DNA from: an uncultured Intestinimonas sp.
GTDB lineage: Bacteria; Bacillota_A; Clostridia; Oscillospirales; Oscillospiraceae
Assembly: GCA_958435885.1 (NCBI GenBank)
Contig: CAUBHZ010000099.1
Location: 1-6,895, forward strand
DNA: 6,895 nucleotides
Direction: 5' to 3'
The translations under genes were made by a program, and so were the position numbers. Below, in pieces: positions 1 to 5,847 of the stretch (within the stretch, counting starts at the first letter, position 1; the number at the start of each line of letters is the position of its first letter). The notes under the pieces were generated by a model, which made no database searches, was not told the DNA's origin, and saw only the letters and a program-made list of their open reading frames with translations.

Positions 1-2191
1 GCTCCACCTGGCGGAGCCGGTCCACACCGCCGGAGAGGAATTCGGTGTCCCCGATGCGGCCCACGGCGGCGTCGATGTGGGCGCACAGCCGCTCATAGCT
101 CACGTCCTTCAGATCGGTGAAGAGGTCCTGGCCGATATAGCGCAGGAAGGAGCTGATCTTCTGGTCATAGACCACACCTACCAGGGGGACGCCTTGTCCG
201 GCGGAGAAGACCAAGGCGTGAAGGCGCATGGAGACCACCACCTGCATCCGGGCGAAGAGGCCGATGGTGTGGTCGGAGGCGCCGGTATCGGTAAAGATAT
301 AGTGGGGGGCTTTCATATAGGCGGCGGCCCGCTTGCAGGCACCCACGTCCAGCCGCTTTTCGATGGGGATGAAGATGGGGGTGAGGCCGTACTTCTCCCA
401 GGCGTAGTCGGCGGCCTGTCCGAAGATCTTTGCCTTTTCCTCGTCGTAGCCCGGCCAGGGCCGCAGGGTGAAGCCGATATACCGGCCGTGGGGGTCCAGC
501 CCCCGGCTCTCCAGCATGCCGTCCACCACCTCCGGCTCGGCGGCGGGGAGGATGACGGTGGGGTCGGAGGAGAGGACGATCTCGGGGTTGTGAATGCCCA
601 TGTCCTCCAGCTCGGTGAGGGAGTGGGTGTCCCGGAGGGTGATCATGTCCACGTTGCTCTGGAGGACCTTGGCGCACAGCTTCCGGTTGGAGGGGTACTG
701 GATGGGACCGATGCCGCAGCCGTACATGAGGACCTTGTTGCCCAGCTTCTTGCCGGCAGAGATGGTGAAGAGGTAGAACCACAGGGACCGGCGGGAGGTG
801 ACGTCCTGCATCAGGGAGCCGCCGCCGTTGATATAGAGCCGGGTCTTGCGCATCCGGGCCAGAAACTTGGGGAAGGCGAAGGTGTAGATGGCGTTGACCC
901 GGTAGGTGAGCCGGGTCTCGTCGGGCCGCCGGGAAAGGACCCATACAGGGAGGTCGGGGTCGATCTGCCGCAGCTCCCGGACGATGGCCTCCAGGATGGC
1001 GTCGTCACCGGCGTTGCCCCGGCCGTAGGCGCCGCAGACCAGGGCGCCGTCCCGGCGGCCGACGGTGCGCTCGCGCTCCTTGCGCCGGAGGATGGTGCGG
1101 TAGATGCCCAGCTGGCGCTGGATGGTGGACTCCAGGGAGTACTCCTCCACGCCCTTCTGGCGCAGCCGCTCGCCCAGGTGCTGCCGCTGGACCGGGTCCT
1201 GGGCCAGGGTGATGAGGTGGTGGGCCAGACCCTCGGCGTCTCCGGGCTCGAAGAGCAGCCCGTTGATGCCGTGGTCGATGAGGTAGGGGACGCCGCCCAC
1301 CCGGGAGCTGACCGTGGGCAGGCTGGCCCGGGCGCCCTCGGTGAGGGCGTAGGGGAAGGTCTCGGAGAGGGAGGTGAGGGTGTTGATGTCGATGGACTGG
1401 TAGAAGGTGTTGGTATCGCTGATCCAGCCGGCGAAGCACACGGTGTCGGCCACCCCCAGCTCCCGGGCCAGGTCCTCCAGCATAGAACGCTCCTCGCCGT
1501 CGCCTGCGATGAGGAGCCGCAGCTGGGGGCAGGTCTCATGGGCCTTGGCAAAGCCTCTGATGAGGGTGGAGATGTCCTTGACCGGGTTGAGCCGGGCGGC
1601 GATGCCCACCACCACCGAGTCCTCGTCGGCCTGAAGCCCCACCGAGCGGAAGTATTCCGCCCGGCTCATGGCGGGGGCGGGCAGGGTAAAGTCGATGCCG
1701 TTGTAGATGGTAAAGAGCTTGTCTGGGTCAAAGCCCCGGGAGATGAGCAGATCCACCATGGCGTCGGACACGCCGATGCGGTAGTCCAGCAGCCGCAGGG
1801 CGATGGTGTTGATGGTGCCGTAGGTGAGGCGGGAGAAGGGACGCCCCAGATAGTCCAGCCGGTAGTCGGAGTGGACGGTGGTGACCACGGGCACGCCGGT
1901 GGCGCGGCGGAGGAGGGCGCCCATCATGTTGCCCCGGGCGCCGTGGCAGTGGAGGAGATCGCAGCCCTCGGTGCGGATCTTCCGCTTGAGGATGGCCAGG
2001 GTTTTTAGGACGTTATGGCTGGGATAGACCTCGGTGCGGATGCCCAGCTCCCGGGCCTCCTGGGCAAAAGGTCCCTCCATGAAGCAGACCATGGTCACGT
2101 CGATGCTTTTTGAGAGATTCTGGAGCAGAGAGAGGACGTGGGTCTTGGCCCCACCGCTGTCTCCGCCGCTGATGAGATGGATGACTTTCAT
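1..2191 (-). CDS. csaB: GT4 glycosyltransferase fused to CsaB-type polysaccharide pyruvyltransferase (3' end outside window)
   Basis: The frame is open from ATG at 2191 to the window edge (730 codons, no stop), so the C-terminus is missing, probably only a few tens of residues. Residues 1-370 form a GT-B GT4 glycosyltransferase: a glycine-rich start (ISGGDSGGAKTHVL), the R200-LNPVKD loop, IAGDGEER near 228-235, and the EX7E pair E277/E285 in SETFPYALTEGARA, expected to hold the sugar-nucleotide donor. A basic linker (about 368-381) leads to a CsaB domain from about 383: CGAYGRGNAGDDAIL, INGGGSLMQD (454-463), GCGIGPI (491-497), SMRLHAL (654-660) and YDQKISSF (675-682). CsaB proteins transfer pyruvate from phosphoenolpyruvate to N-acetylmannosamine of secondary cell-wall polysaccharide, which SLH-domain proteins bind. 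The inference is a cytoplasmic bifunctional enzyme that extends and pyruvylates a lipid-linked glycan. No frameshift was found across the domain junction. The start is set by GGAGG (2197-2201) five bases upstream. Confidence 0.9.
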   Translation of the reverse strand, partial: MKVIHLISGGDSGGAKTHVLSLLQNLSKSIDVTMVCFMEGPFAQEARELGIRTEVYPSHNVLKTLAILKRKIRTEGCDLLHCHGARGNMMGALLRRATGVPVVTTVHSDYRLDYLGRPFSRLTYGTINTIALRLLDYRIGVSDAMVDLLISRGFDPDKLFTIYNGIDFTLPAPAMSRAEYFRSVGLQADEDSVVVGIAARLNPVKDISTLIRGFAKAHETCPQLRLLIAGDGEERSMLEDLARELGVADTVCFAGWISDTNTFYQSIDINTLTSLSETFPYALTEGARASLPTVSSRVGGVPYLIDHGINGLLFEPGDAEGLAHHLITLAQDPVQRQHLGERLRQKGVEEYSLESTIQRQLGIYRTILRRKERERTVGRRDGALVCGAYGRGNAGDDAILEAIVRELRQIDPDLPVWVLSRRPDETRLTYRVNAIYTFAFPKFLARMRKTRLYINGGGSLMQDVTSRRSLWFYLFTISAGKKLGNKVLMYGCGIGPIQYPSNRKLCAKVLQSNVDMITLRDTHSLTELEDMGIHNPEIVLSSDPTVILPAAEPEVVDGMLESRGLDPHGRYIGFTLRPWPGYDEEKAKIFGQAADYAWEKYGLTPIFIPIEKRLDVGACKRAAAYMKAPHYIFTDTGASDHTIGLFARMQVVVSMRLHALVFSAGQGVPLVGVVYDQKISSFLRYIGQDLFTDLKDVSYERLCAHIDAAVGRIGDTEFLSGGVDRLRQVE

Positions 2192-2208
2192 AGCTGCCTC
2201 CAATGTCA

Positions 2209-2482
2209 TACCCTCAGTGTGCAAAAGGCAACACGCCTGCCAGTGGCCCAAAAGGGCGCTGACTGCGTTCTCGTCCTCGGTGGGCGGCAGCCCACCGTCG
2301 TCCTGCGGTCTTGCCAGCACCCATTTGTGCTCACTGGCAGGTCCTGCGGAGTTTTTCGGGTGCATAGGGGGCTGCCAGCAAGGCAGACGAGGCCGCCGGG
2401 CTGACGCCCGGCAACGAGGATCACGCCGCTGGCAGTTCCCTTGGCCCCGAAAAACCGTATTGCCCTTTGCTTACTGAGGGTA
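2209..2482. mobile_element. MITE-like / structured-RNA-like element with terminal inverted repeats
   Basis: The 274-base segment begins TACCCTCAGT and ends ACTGAGGGTA. Its 27-base ends (2209-2235 and 2456-2482) are inverted repeats matching at 23 of 27 positions. The outer TA on each side could be a TA target duplication, as in IS630/Tc1-type MITEs. The interior is a chain of hairpins: 2241-2249/2254-2261 (with a bulge, AAAA loop), 2279-2285/2290-2296, 2312-2320/2327-2339, and a long arm of three nested helices 2351-2360/2446-2455, 2372-2379/2428-2435 and 2395-2401/2406-2412. The last arm abuts the right terminal repeat exactly, so the whole folds as a multibranched junction closed by the ends. 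GTCCTGCGG occurs at 2300-2308 and 2341-2349, flanking one hairpin. No convincing protein is encoded. It lies wholly in the leader of the csaB fusion gene. It could be a non-autonomous mobile element or an unclassified structured RNA; copy number was not checked. Confidence 0.6.
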
Positions 2483-2510
2483 AGGGTTTCTTAAATTTCA
2501 AAATCCACCC

Positions 2511-2539
2511 TTGTATCTTCACGGAAAATATTATACAAT
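2511..2539 (+). promoter_or_regulatory. Candidate promoter for the DUF4330 gene
   Basis: TTGTAT (2511-2516), then 17 bases, then TACAAT (2534-2539, one mismatch to consensus). The -35 is weak (three of six). The -10 overlaps the minus-strand -10 at 2530-2535, so the two promoters could not be occupied at once. Expected start is near 2546, with a leader of about 60 bases. Confidence 0.4.
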
Positions 2540-2558
2540 GCTTGGGTAGTCCGGTCAA
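2530..2558 (-). promoter_or_regulatory. Sigma-A promoter for the GT4-CsaB gene
   Basis: Read on the minus strand, TTGACC (2558-2553) is followed after exactly 17 bases by TATAAT (2535-2530), a near-perfect housekeeping promoter. Transcription should start near 2522, giving a leader of about 330 bases that contains the whole 2209-2482 element before the csaB ribosome site. Confidence 0.75.
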
Positions 2559-2606
2559 CGGAAATGCCGGGCATCCGCCGAGAAAAGAGATTTACGGAGG
2601 CATGAC

Positions 2607-3140
2607 ATGAAACTGGTGGACGAAAAAGGAAAGCTTTTTGGGATTCTCAACATCATCGACCTGCTGGTCATTTTACTTTTGATCGTTGCAGTGGCCCTCA
2701 TCGGATGGAAGGTCCTGAAAAAGGACGGCGCCTCCAACGCCAGTCGCACCATCCTCACCTATACGGTAGAGGTGAAGGGCGTGGACAAGGAGGTCTACGA
2801 GGGCATCAAGGCCTATGTGCCCGGTGAGAGCGGTGTGGGCGATCAGCTCATGGCCAACGGCGAGATGGTGGACGCCTATGTCACCGCCGTTACCGCCAAG
2901 CCTCACGAGGGCGGAATCACCATGACCGACGTCAACGGTACCAGCCTCACCTTCCCGGTGGAGGAGGACACCCTGGACCTCACCTTTACCATCCAGGCCA
3001 ACGTGGTCAACGCCGTCACCAATGAGGTGGGCACCCAGGAGGTCCGCATCGGCAAGACCCACATCGTCAAGACGGTCCACTTTGAGCTCAACAACGGCAC
3101 CATCACCACCTGTGAGGCAGAGCCCTGGGCGGAGGGCTGA
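2607..3140 (+). CDS. DUF4330 family membrane-anchored protein
   Basis: This 177-residue protein opens MKLVDEKGKLFGILNIIDLL, the characteristic start of DUF4330 proteins, followed by one hydrophobic membrane segment at about residues 16-37. A basic KVLKKDG stretch follows, then a soluble, beta-rich domain rich in Val and Thr, probably outside the cell. The molecular role of DUF4330 is unknown and none is proposed here. The ATG at 2607 is chosen because GGAGG at 2596-2600 lies six bases upstream; an ATG at 2602 meets a stop after two codons. It is divergent from the csaB fusion gene and followed by a strong terminator, so it is probably monocistronic. The divergent layout suggests an envelope-related role, but that is only contextual. 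Confidence 0.85.
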   Translation: MKLVDEKGKLFGILNIIDLLVILLLIVAVALIGWKVLKKDGASNASRTILTYTVEVKGVDKEVYEGIKAYVPGESGVGDQLMANGEMVDAYVTAVTAKPHEGGITMTDVNGTSLTFPVEEDTLDLTFTIQANVVNAVTNEVGTQEVRIGKTHIVKTVHFELNNGTITTCEAEPWAEG

Positions 3141-3156
3141 GTTCCCAACAAGAGAG

Positions 3157-3191
3157 AAAAGGGGACGGGGCAGCGGCCTCGTCCCCTTTTT
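3157..3191 (+). terminator. Rho-independent terminator after the DUF4330 gene
   Basis: AAAAGGGGACG (3157-3167) pairs with CGTCCCCTTTT (3180-3190); the stem continues inward through G-T and G-C pairs (3168-3170 with 3177-3179) to a six-base loop, and a T run follows. It sits 16 bases after the DUF4330 stop and just before the PAP2 gene. Confidence 0.85.
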
Positions 3192-3224
3192 GTCCCAAAT
3201 CAAGAAGATCGGAGGAAACCGGCC

Positions 3225-3779
3225 ATGTTGGAGACCCTTCTGACCCTGGACGGAGCCTTTCTGCTGTGGCTTCAGGGTCTGCGCACCCCCATTCTGAACA
3301 CTTTTTTCTCCTTCTATACCCAGTTGGGCAACGCCGGGCTGGTCTGGATCGTCCTTTCGGTGCTCCTGCTCCTGCACCCCAAGACCCGGAAGGCGGGCTT
3401 CTGGGCCCTCATCGCCATGCTCTTCGGCCTGCTCTTCACCAATGTGCTCCTCAAGCATCTGGTGGCCCGGACCCGGCCCTGGCTGGTGGTGGAGGGACTC
3501 ACGGCTCTGGTGGAGGAGCACGATCCCAATTCCTTCCCATCCGGCCACACCTGCGCCGCCTTTGCCTGCTGCGTCACCTGGGCCCGGTTTTCCGTCCGGC
3601 GGTGGGGGAAGGTCCTATGCCTGGTCCTGGCTGTTCTGATGGGCGTTTCCCGGCTGTATGTTGGGGTCCATTTCCCCAGTGATGTCATTGCCGGCTGCGT
3701 TGTGGGCTGCCTCTGCGCCCTGCTGGCCTGGGCCGTCCAGCGGAAGGCCGAAAATATGTGGAGGGGGCGGAAGGCATGA
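3225..3779 (+). CDS. PAP2-superfamily phosphatase (probable lipid/undecaprenyl-diphosphate phosphatase)
   Basis: This 184-residue integral membrane protein carries all three PAP2 acid-phosphatase signatures: KX6RP at K77-R84-P85, PSGH at 105-108, and SRX5HX3D at S142-R143-H149-D153. H108 and H149 are the expected catalytic histidines (nucleophile and acid/base assistance). Hydrophobic segments lie at about 37-51, 57-76, 108-119, 129-141 and 154-171. Small PAP2 proteins of this length are often BcrC-type enzymes that dephosphorylate undecaprenyl diphosphate outside the membrane, recycling the lipid carrier for wall and polysaccharide synthesis; phosphatidylglycerophosphate or other lipid phosphates are alternatives that sequence alone cannot exclude. 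GGAGG at 3211-3215 is nine bases before the ATG. The stop overlaps the start of the nucleosidase gene, so the two are probably translationally coupled. No clear promoter lies between the upstream terminator and this gene. Confidence 0.88.
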   Translation: MLETLLTLDGAFLLWLQGLRTPILNTFFSFYTQLGNAGLVWIVLSVLLLLHPKTRKAGFWALIAMLFGLLFTNVLLKHLVARTRPWLVVEGLTALVEEHDPNSFPSGHTCAAFACCVTWARFSVRRWGKVLCLVLAVLMGVSRLYVGVHFPSDVIAGCVVGCLCALLAWAVQRKAENMWRGRKA

Positions 3780-4498
3780 CGGGACCCATCCTGATCCAGG
3801 GGGCCATGGACGTAGAGACCGACCGGATGGCGGAGCGGCTGGAGGACCGCCGGGAGGAGACCATGGCCGGTTTCCGGTTCTGGCAGGGCCGGTATGCCGG
3901 TCTGGACCTGGTGGTGAGCCGCACCGAGGTGGGGACGGTGTCCGCCGCCACGGCCACGGTCCTGGGCATCCAGCGCTTTGCCCCCAGCCTGGTCCTCAAC
4001 CAGGGCACCGCCGGCGCCCATCGCCCCGACCTGCATGTAGGGGACATCGTGGTGGGCCGAACCTGTGTGGCAATCCAGAGTATCCTCATGCCCAAGCGTG
4101 GGGCAGGAGAGGGGATAGACCCCGCTGCCTGGACCCTGTGGGACTTTGACGCCAATACGCCTCCGGCGGTTCTGGAGGGGGATGCCCGCTGGGCGGCGCG
4201 GTTTGAGACCGCCCCCTATGGCGGAGGGCGGGTGCTCCCCGGCCGCCTGGGTGCCGGCGACGTCTTTAACCGGGAACATGACCGCATCCAGTGGCTGCGG
4301 GCCCGGGCGGGGGAGGACTGTGAGGACATGGAGAGTCTGGCAGCTTACCGGGTGTGCCTCCGGTTCGGGGTGCCCTGTCTGGGCCTGCGCATTATCTCCA
4401 ACAACGAGCTCACCGGGGAGGCCTACCGCCGGGAGGTGGGGGAGGACCTCCAGGACTTCATTTTGTCTGTGCTGGCACGGCTGGGAGGCGGGACATGA
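3776..4498 (+). CDS. MTA/SAH nucleosidase-like (nucleoside phosphorylase superfamily) protein with Asp-to-Asn active-site change
   Basis: This 240-residue protein has the PNP/UDP superfamily fold: an N-terminal GAMDVE with E14 matching the catalytic E12 of E. coli MTA/SAH nucleosidase, NQGTAG at 75-80, VGDIVVG at 88-94, GAGDVF at 159-164, and DMES at 184-187 with E186 as the expected ribose-binding glutamate. In the following RIISNNE, N209 falls where the E. coli enzyme has D197, the acid that protonates the adenine N7. The superfamily cleaves N-glycosidic bonds of nucleosides in the cytoplasm; the usual role would be clearing methylthioadenosine, S-adenosylhomocysteine or 5'-deoxyadenosine, but the Asn leaves the substrate open. 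A longer stretch at about 98-150 also departs from the E. coli enzyme. The ATG at 3776 overlaps the PAP2 stop (ATGA) and has GAGGGGG eight bases upstream; a GTG at 3758 would add six residues and is less likely. Confidence 0.78.
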   Translation: MTGPILIQGAMDVETDRMAERLEDRREETMAGFRFWQGRYAGLDLVVSRTEVGTVSAATATVLGIQRFAPSLVLNQGTAGAHRPDLHVGDIVVGRTCVAIQSILMPKRGAGEGIDPAAWTLWDFDANTPPAVLEGDARWAARFETAPYGGGRVLPGRLGAGDVFNREHDRIQWLRARAGEDCEDMESLAAYRVCLRFGVPCLGLRIISNNELTGEAYRREVGEDLQDFILSVLARLGGGT

Positions 4499-4794
4499 AA
4501 CGGGTGATCCTGCTGCTCCGGGTGGTCCTCCTGGTGCTTTTGGCGGCTCTGCTCTTCAAGGTCCTGGTCTGGGACCGCCGGATCGTGGGTCAGGTGGAGG
4601 GGGTCTTCCTCACCTATGAAGGGCAGGTCTACCGGGAGGACAGTATCTACGACTGGCACGTGGGAGAGCGCCTGGGAAGGGTGCGCTTTGACGACGGTTC
4701 CACCGCCTACCTCTATACTGTGGAGGGGGAGCCGGACTGGCTCCACGTCAGCTTCGGCTGGGACGGCCGGGAGTATGTCCGGATGTGGGAATGA
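4495..4794 (+). CDS. Small membrane-anchored protein of unknown function
   Basis: This 99-residue protein begins MKRVILLLRV, with a hydrophobic anchor at about residues 4-26 and basic residues on the inner side. It has no lipobox cysteine, so it is not a lipoprotein, and no clear signal-peptidase site. Residues 30-99 form an acidic, aromatic-rich domain (Trp at 54, 82, 89 and 98; many Tyr and Gly) that looks like a small beta structure outside the membrane. I do not recognise the family. The ATG overlaps the stop of the nucleosidase gene (ATGA) and GGGAGG at 4483-4488 lies six bases upstream, so this is the third cistron of a coupled set. Starts further upstream (about 4354) would run deep into the nucleosidase and are rejected. 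Confidence 0.75.
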   Translation: MKRVILLLRVVLLVLLAALLFKVLVWDRRIVGQVEGVFLTYEGQVYREDSIYDWHVGERLGRVRFDDGSTAYLYTVEGEPDWLHVSFGWDGREYVRMWE

Positions 4795-4797
4795 GAC

Positions 4798-4828
4798 AAA
4801 AAGGACGGGGAAGACCCCGTCCTTTTTT
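4798..4828. terminator. Bidirectional rho-independent terminator
   Basis: AAAAAGGACGGGG (4798-4810), loop AAGA (4811-4814), CCCCGTCCTTTTT (4815-4827). The stem is perfect, with a T run on each strand. It stops the plus-strand operon and the converging GNAT gene, whose TAA codon (4829-4827) lies in the T tract. Confidence 0.92.
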
Positions 4829-5324
4829 AAATGTGCTTGTCAAAGGCCAGCCTGGGATAGTTGTCCTCCAGCACGTGGATGATCCCGCAGTAGGCAAAGC
4901 CGGTCCTTTTCAGCAGGTTCTGCATGACATGGTTGTCTCCGTGGGTGTCCACCCGCAGATGGCCGCACTGCTGAAAGGCCCAGTCCAGGCAGCACTGGCC
5001 GATGCCCTTCACGGAGCCGTCCCCCGCCAGGCGGTGGACCACGCCGTAAGGGCCGTCGTAGTGCCAGCCGCCCTCCTGAATGTCCCGGTAGGTGGGCTCG
5101 ATGTCCTCCCCCTGGAGGAAGCAGAAGGTCCCCACCACCTTGCCGTCGTGGACGCAGACATAGCTGCGGCCGGCGGCGATGTCCTCCCGGAGCAGGTCCG
5201 TGGGAGGCCAGTTGGTGGGACCCCACTGGTTCGGGTTGCCAGTCTCCTTCATGAACTGCCGGGCCTGGACGTAGAGCGCCGCCATGCGGTCCAGGTCCTG
5301 CGGAGCAGAATGGCGTATCTCCAT
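4827..5324 (-). CDS. GNAT family N-acetyltransferase
   Basis: This 165-residue protein has the usual length and order of a GNAT acetyltransferase: an N-terminal MEIRHSAPQDLDRMAALY strand and helix, YVCVHDGKVVGTFCFL (55-70) as the central hairpin, a degenerate acetyl-CoA loop GSVKGIGQCCLDWAF (103-117), and a THGDNHVMQNLLKRTGF C-terminal motif (127-143). Such enzymes transfer acetyl from acetyl-CoA to an amine; the substrate cannot be read from the sequence. Most of the CoA-binding loop is kept, but the first Arg/Gln is not obvious. The ATG at 5324 is chosen because AGGAGG lies eight bases upstream; an in-frame ATG at 5363 would begin inside the rplL terminator and is rejected. It follows rplL, separated by that terminator, and converges on the plus-strand operon. 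No promoter of its own is obvious. Confidence 0.85.
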   Translation of the reverse strand: MEIRHSAPQDLDRMAALYVQARQFMKETGNPNQWGPTNWPPTDLLREDIAAGRSYVCVHDGKVVGTFCFLQGEDIEPTYRDIQEGGWHYDGPYGVVHRLAGDGSVKGIGQCCLDWAFQQCGHLRVDTHGDNHVMQNLLKRTGFAYCGIIHVLEDNYPRLAFDKHI

Positions 5325-5352
5325 GATCCGCACCTCCTCGCTTGTGATGTGA

Positions 5353-5385
5353 AAAGGACCCATGGCGTGATGCCATGGGCCCTTT
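5353..5385 (-). terminator. Rho-independent terminator after rplL
   Basis: On the minus strand an AAAGG arm followed by GCCCATGGC (5385-5372) pairs with GCCATGGGTCCTTT (5366-5353), with one A-C mismatch, a five-base loop and a final run of T. It lies about 20 bases after the rplL stop and ends the ribosomal-protein transcript before the GNAT gene. Confidence 0.82.
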
Positions 5386-5406
5386 GTTGCATGTGGGGAA
5401 AGAAGC

Positions 5407-5781
5407 TTACTTCAGCTCGACCTTGGCGCCGACTTCCTCCAGCTTCTTCTTCAGCTCCTCGGCGTCGTCCTTGGAGACACCCTCCTTGACGGCCTTGGGG
5501 GCAGCCTCGACCAGAGCCTTGGCCTCAGCCAGACCCAGACCGGTGATCTCACGGACAGCCTTGATGACCTTGATCTTCTCGGCGCCGACCTCAGCCAGCA
5601 CCACGTCGAACTCGGTCTTCTCCTCAGCAGCGGGAGCGGCAGCGCCGGCGGCGGCGGGAGCAGCCATAGCGGCGGCGGACACGCCGAACTCTTCCTCCAG
5701 AGCGTGAACCAGCTCGGAGAGCTCCAGAACAGTCAGACCCTTAACTTCCTCAATGAGGGCAGTGATTTTCTCAGAAGCCAT
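5407..5781 (-). CDS. rplL: Ribosomal protein bL12 (L7/L12)
   Basis: This 124-residue protein is a complete bL12. The N-terminal dimerisation domain (about 1-35, [20 protein letters not shown]) docks on L10. An Ala/Pro-rich flexible hinge follows (about 36-53), then the C-terminal factor-binding domain containing [21 protein letters not shown], which contacts and activates the translational GTPases EF-Tu, EF-G and IF2. Length and sequence are standard for Firmicutes. AGGAGGT lies eight bases before the ATG. The gene is 57 bases downstream of rplJ and shares its transcript, the normal arrangement that lets L10 and four or more L12 copies assemble as the stalk. A terminator follows directly; rpoB, the usual next gene, is absent. 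Confidence 0.98.
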   Translation of the reverse strand: MASEKITALIEEVKGLTVLELSELVHALEEEFGVSAAAMAAPAAAGAAAPAAEEKTEFDVVLAEVGAEKIKVIKAVREITGLGLAEAKALVEAAPKAVKEGVSKDDAEELKKKLEEVGAKVELK

Positions 5782-5829
5782 GATATGTTACCTCCTAAAA
5801 TTGTGATTTCAATCAAAAATAGATCAGCG

Positions 5830-5847
5830 AAAAGCCGATTACTCGGC
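5830..5847 (-). promoter_or_regulatory. Small hairpin at the rplJ stop codon
   Basis: On the minus strand GCCGA (5847-5843) and TCGGC (5838-5834) enclose a GTAA loop, followed by four T. The rplJ stop TAA lies at the loop edge. It resembles a weak terminator or a stem that could limit read-through into rplL, but five base pairs is little and chance is possible. Confidence 0.25.

Noticed and set aside
165..1551. Minus-strand frames at 165-944, 811-1551 and 1005-1439
   Set aside because: These are off-frame readings of the GT4-CsaB gene, giving Pro/Ser/Arg/His-rich sequence without domains.
77..2008. A 643-codon plus-strand open frame antisense to the GT4-CsaB gene
   Set aside because: Its product is a low-complexity Gly/Val/Asp-rich run with no domain, a common by-product of GC-rich codon use. 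The minus strand carries every motif of two known enzyme families without interruption.
2034..2477. Several short frames (2034-2477, 2138-2404, minus 2206-2424) over the intergenic element
   Set aside because: They overlap each other on both strands, lack ribosome sites, and the hairpin structure explains the sequence better than coding does.
2192..2606. tRNA, RNase P, SRP, tmRNA or 6S RNA in the long gap
   Set aside because: I looked for their conserved cores by eye and saw none; the hairpins here do not match those families.
2673..3548. Minus-strand 291-codon frame opposite DUF4330 and PAP2
   Set aside because: It crosses a terminator and two well-supported genes, and its composition is that of an antisense shadow.
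3314..4279. Minus-strand 321-codon frame and neighbouring antisense frames
   Set aside because: They are opposite PAP2 and nucleosidase genes with intact motifs and have no domain or ribosome site.
5325..5363. Earlier start (5363) for the GNAT gene
   Set aside because: It would lie inside the rplL terminator stem and put the AGGAGG ribosome site within the coding sequence.
4785..5489. Plus-strand 234-codon frame opposite the GNAT gene and rplL
   Set aside because: It runs through two terminators and is antisense to recognised families.
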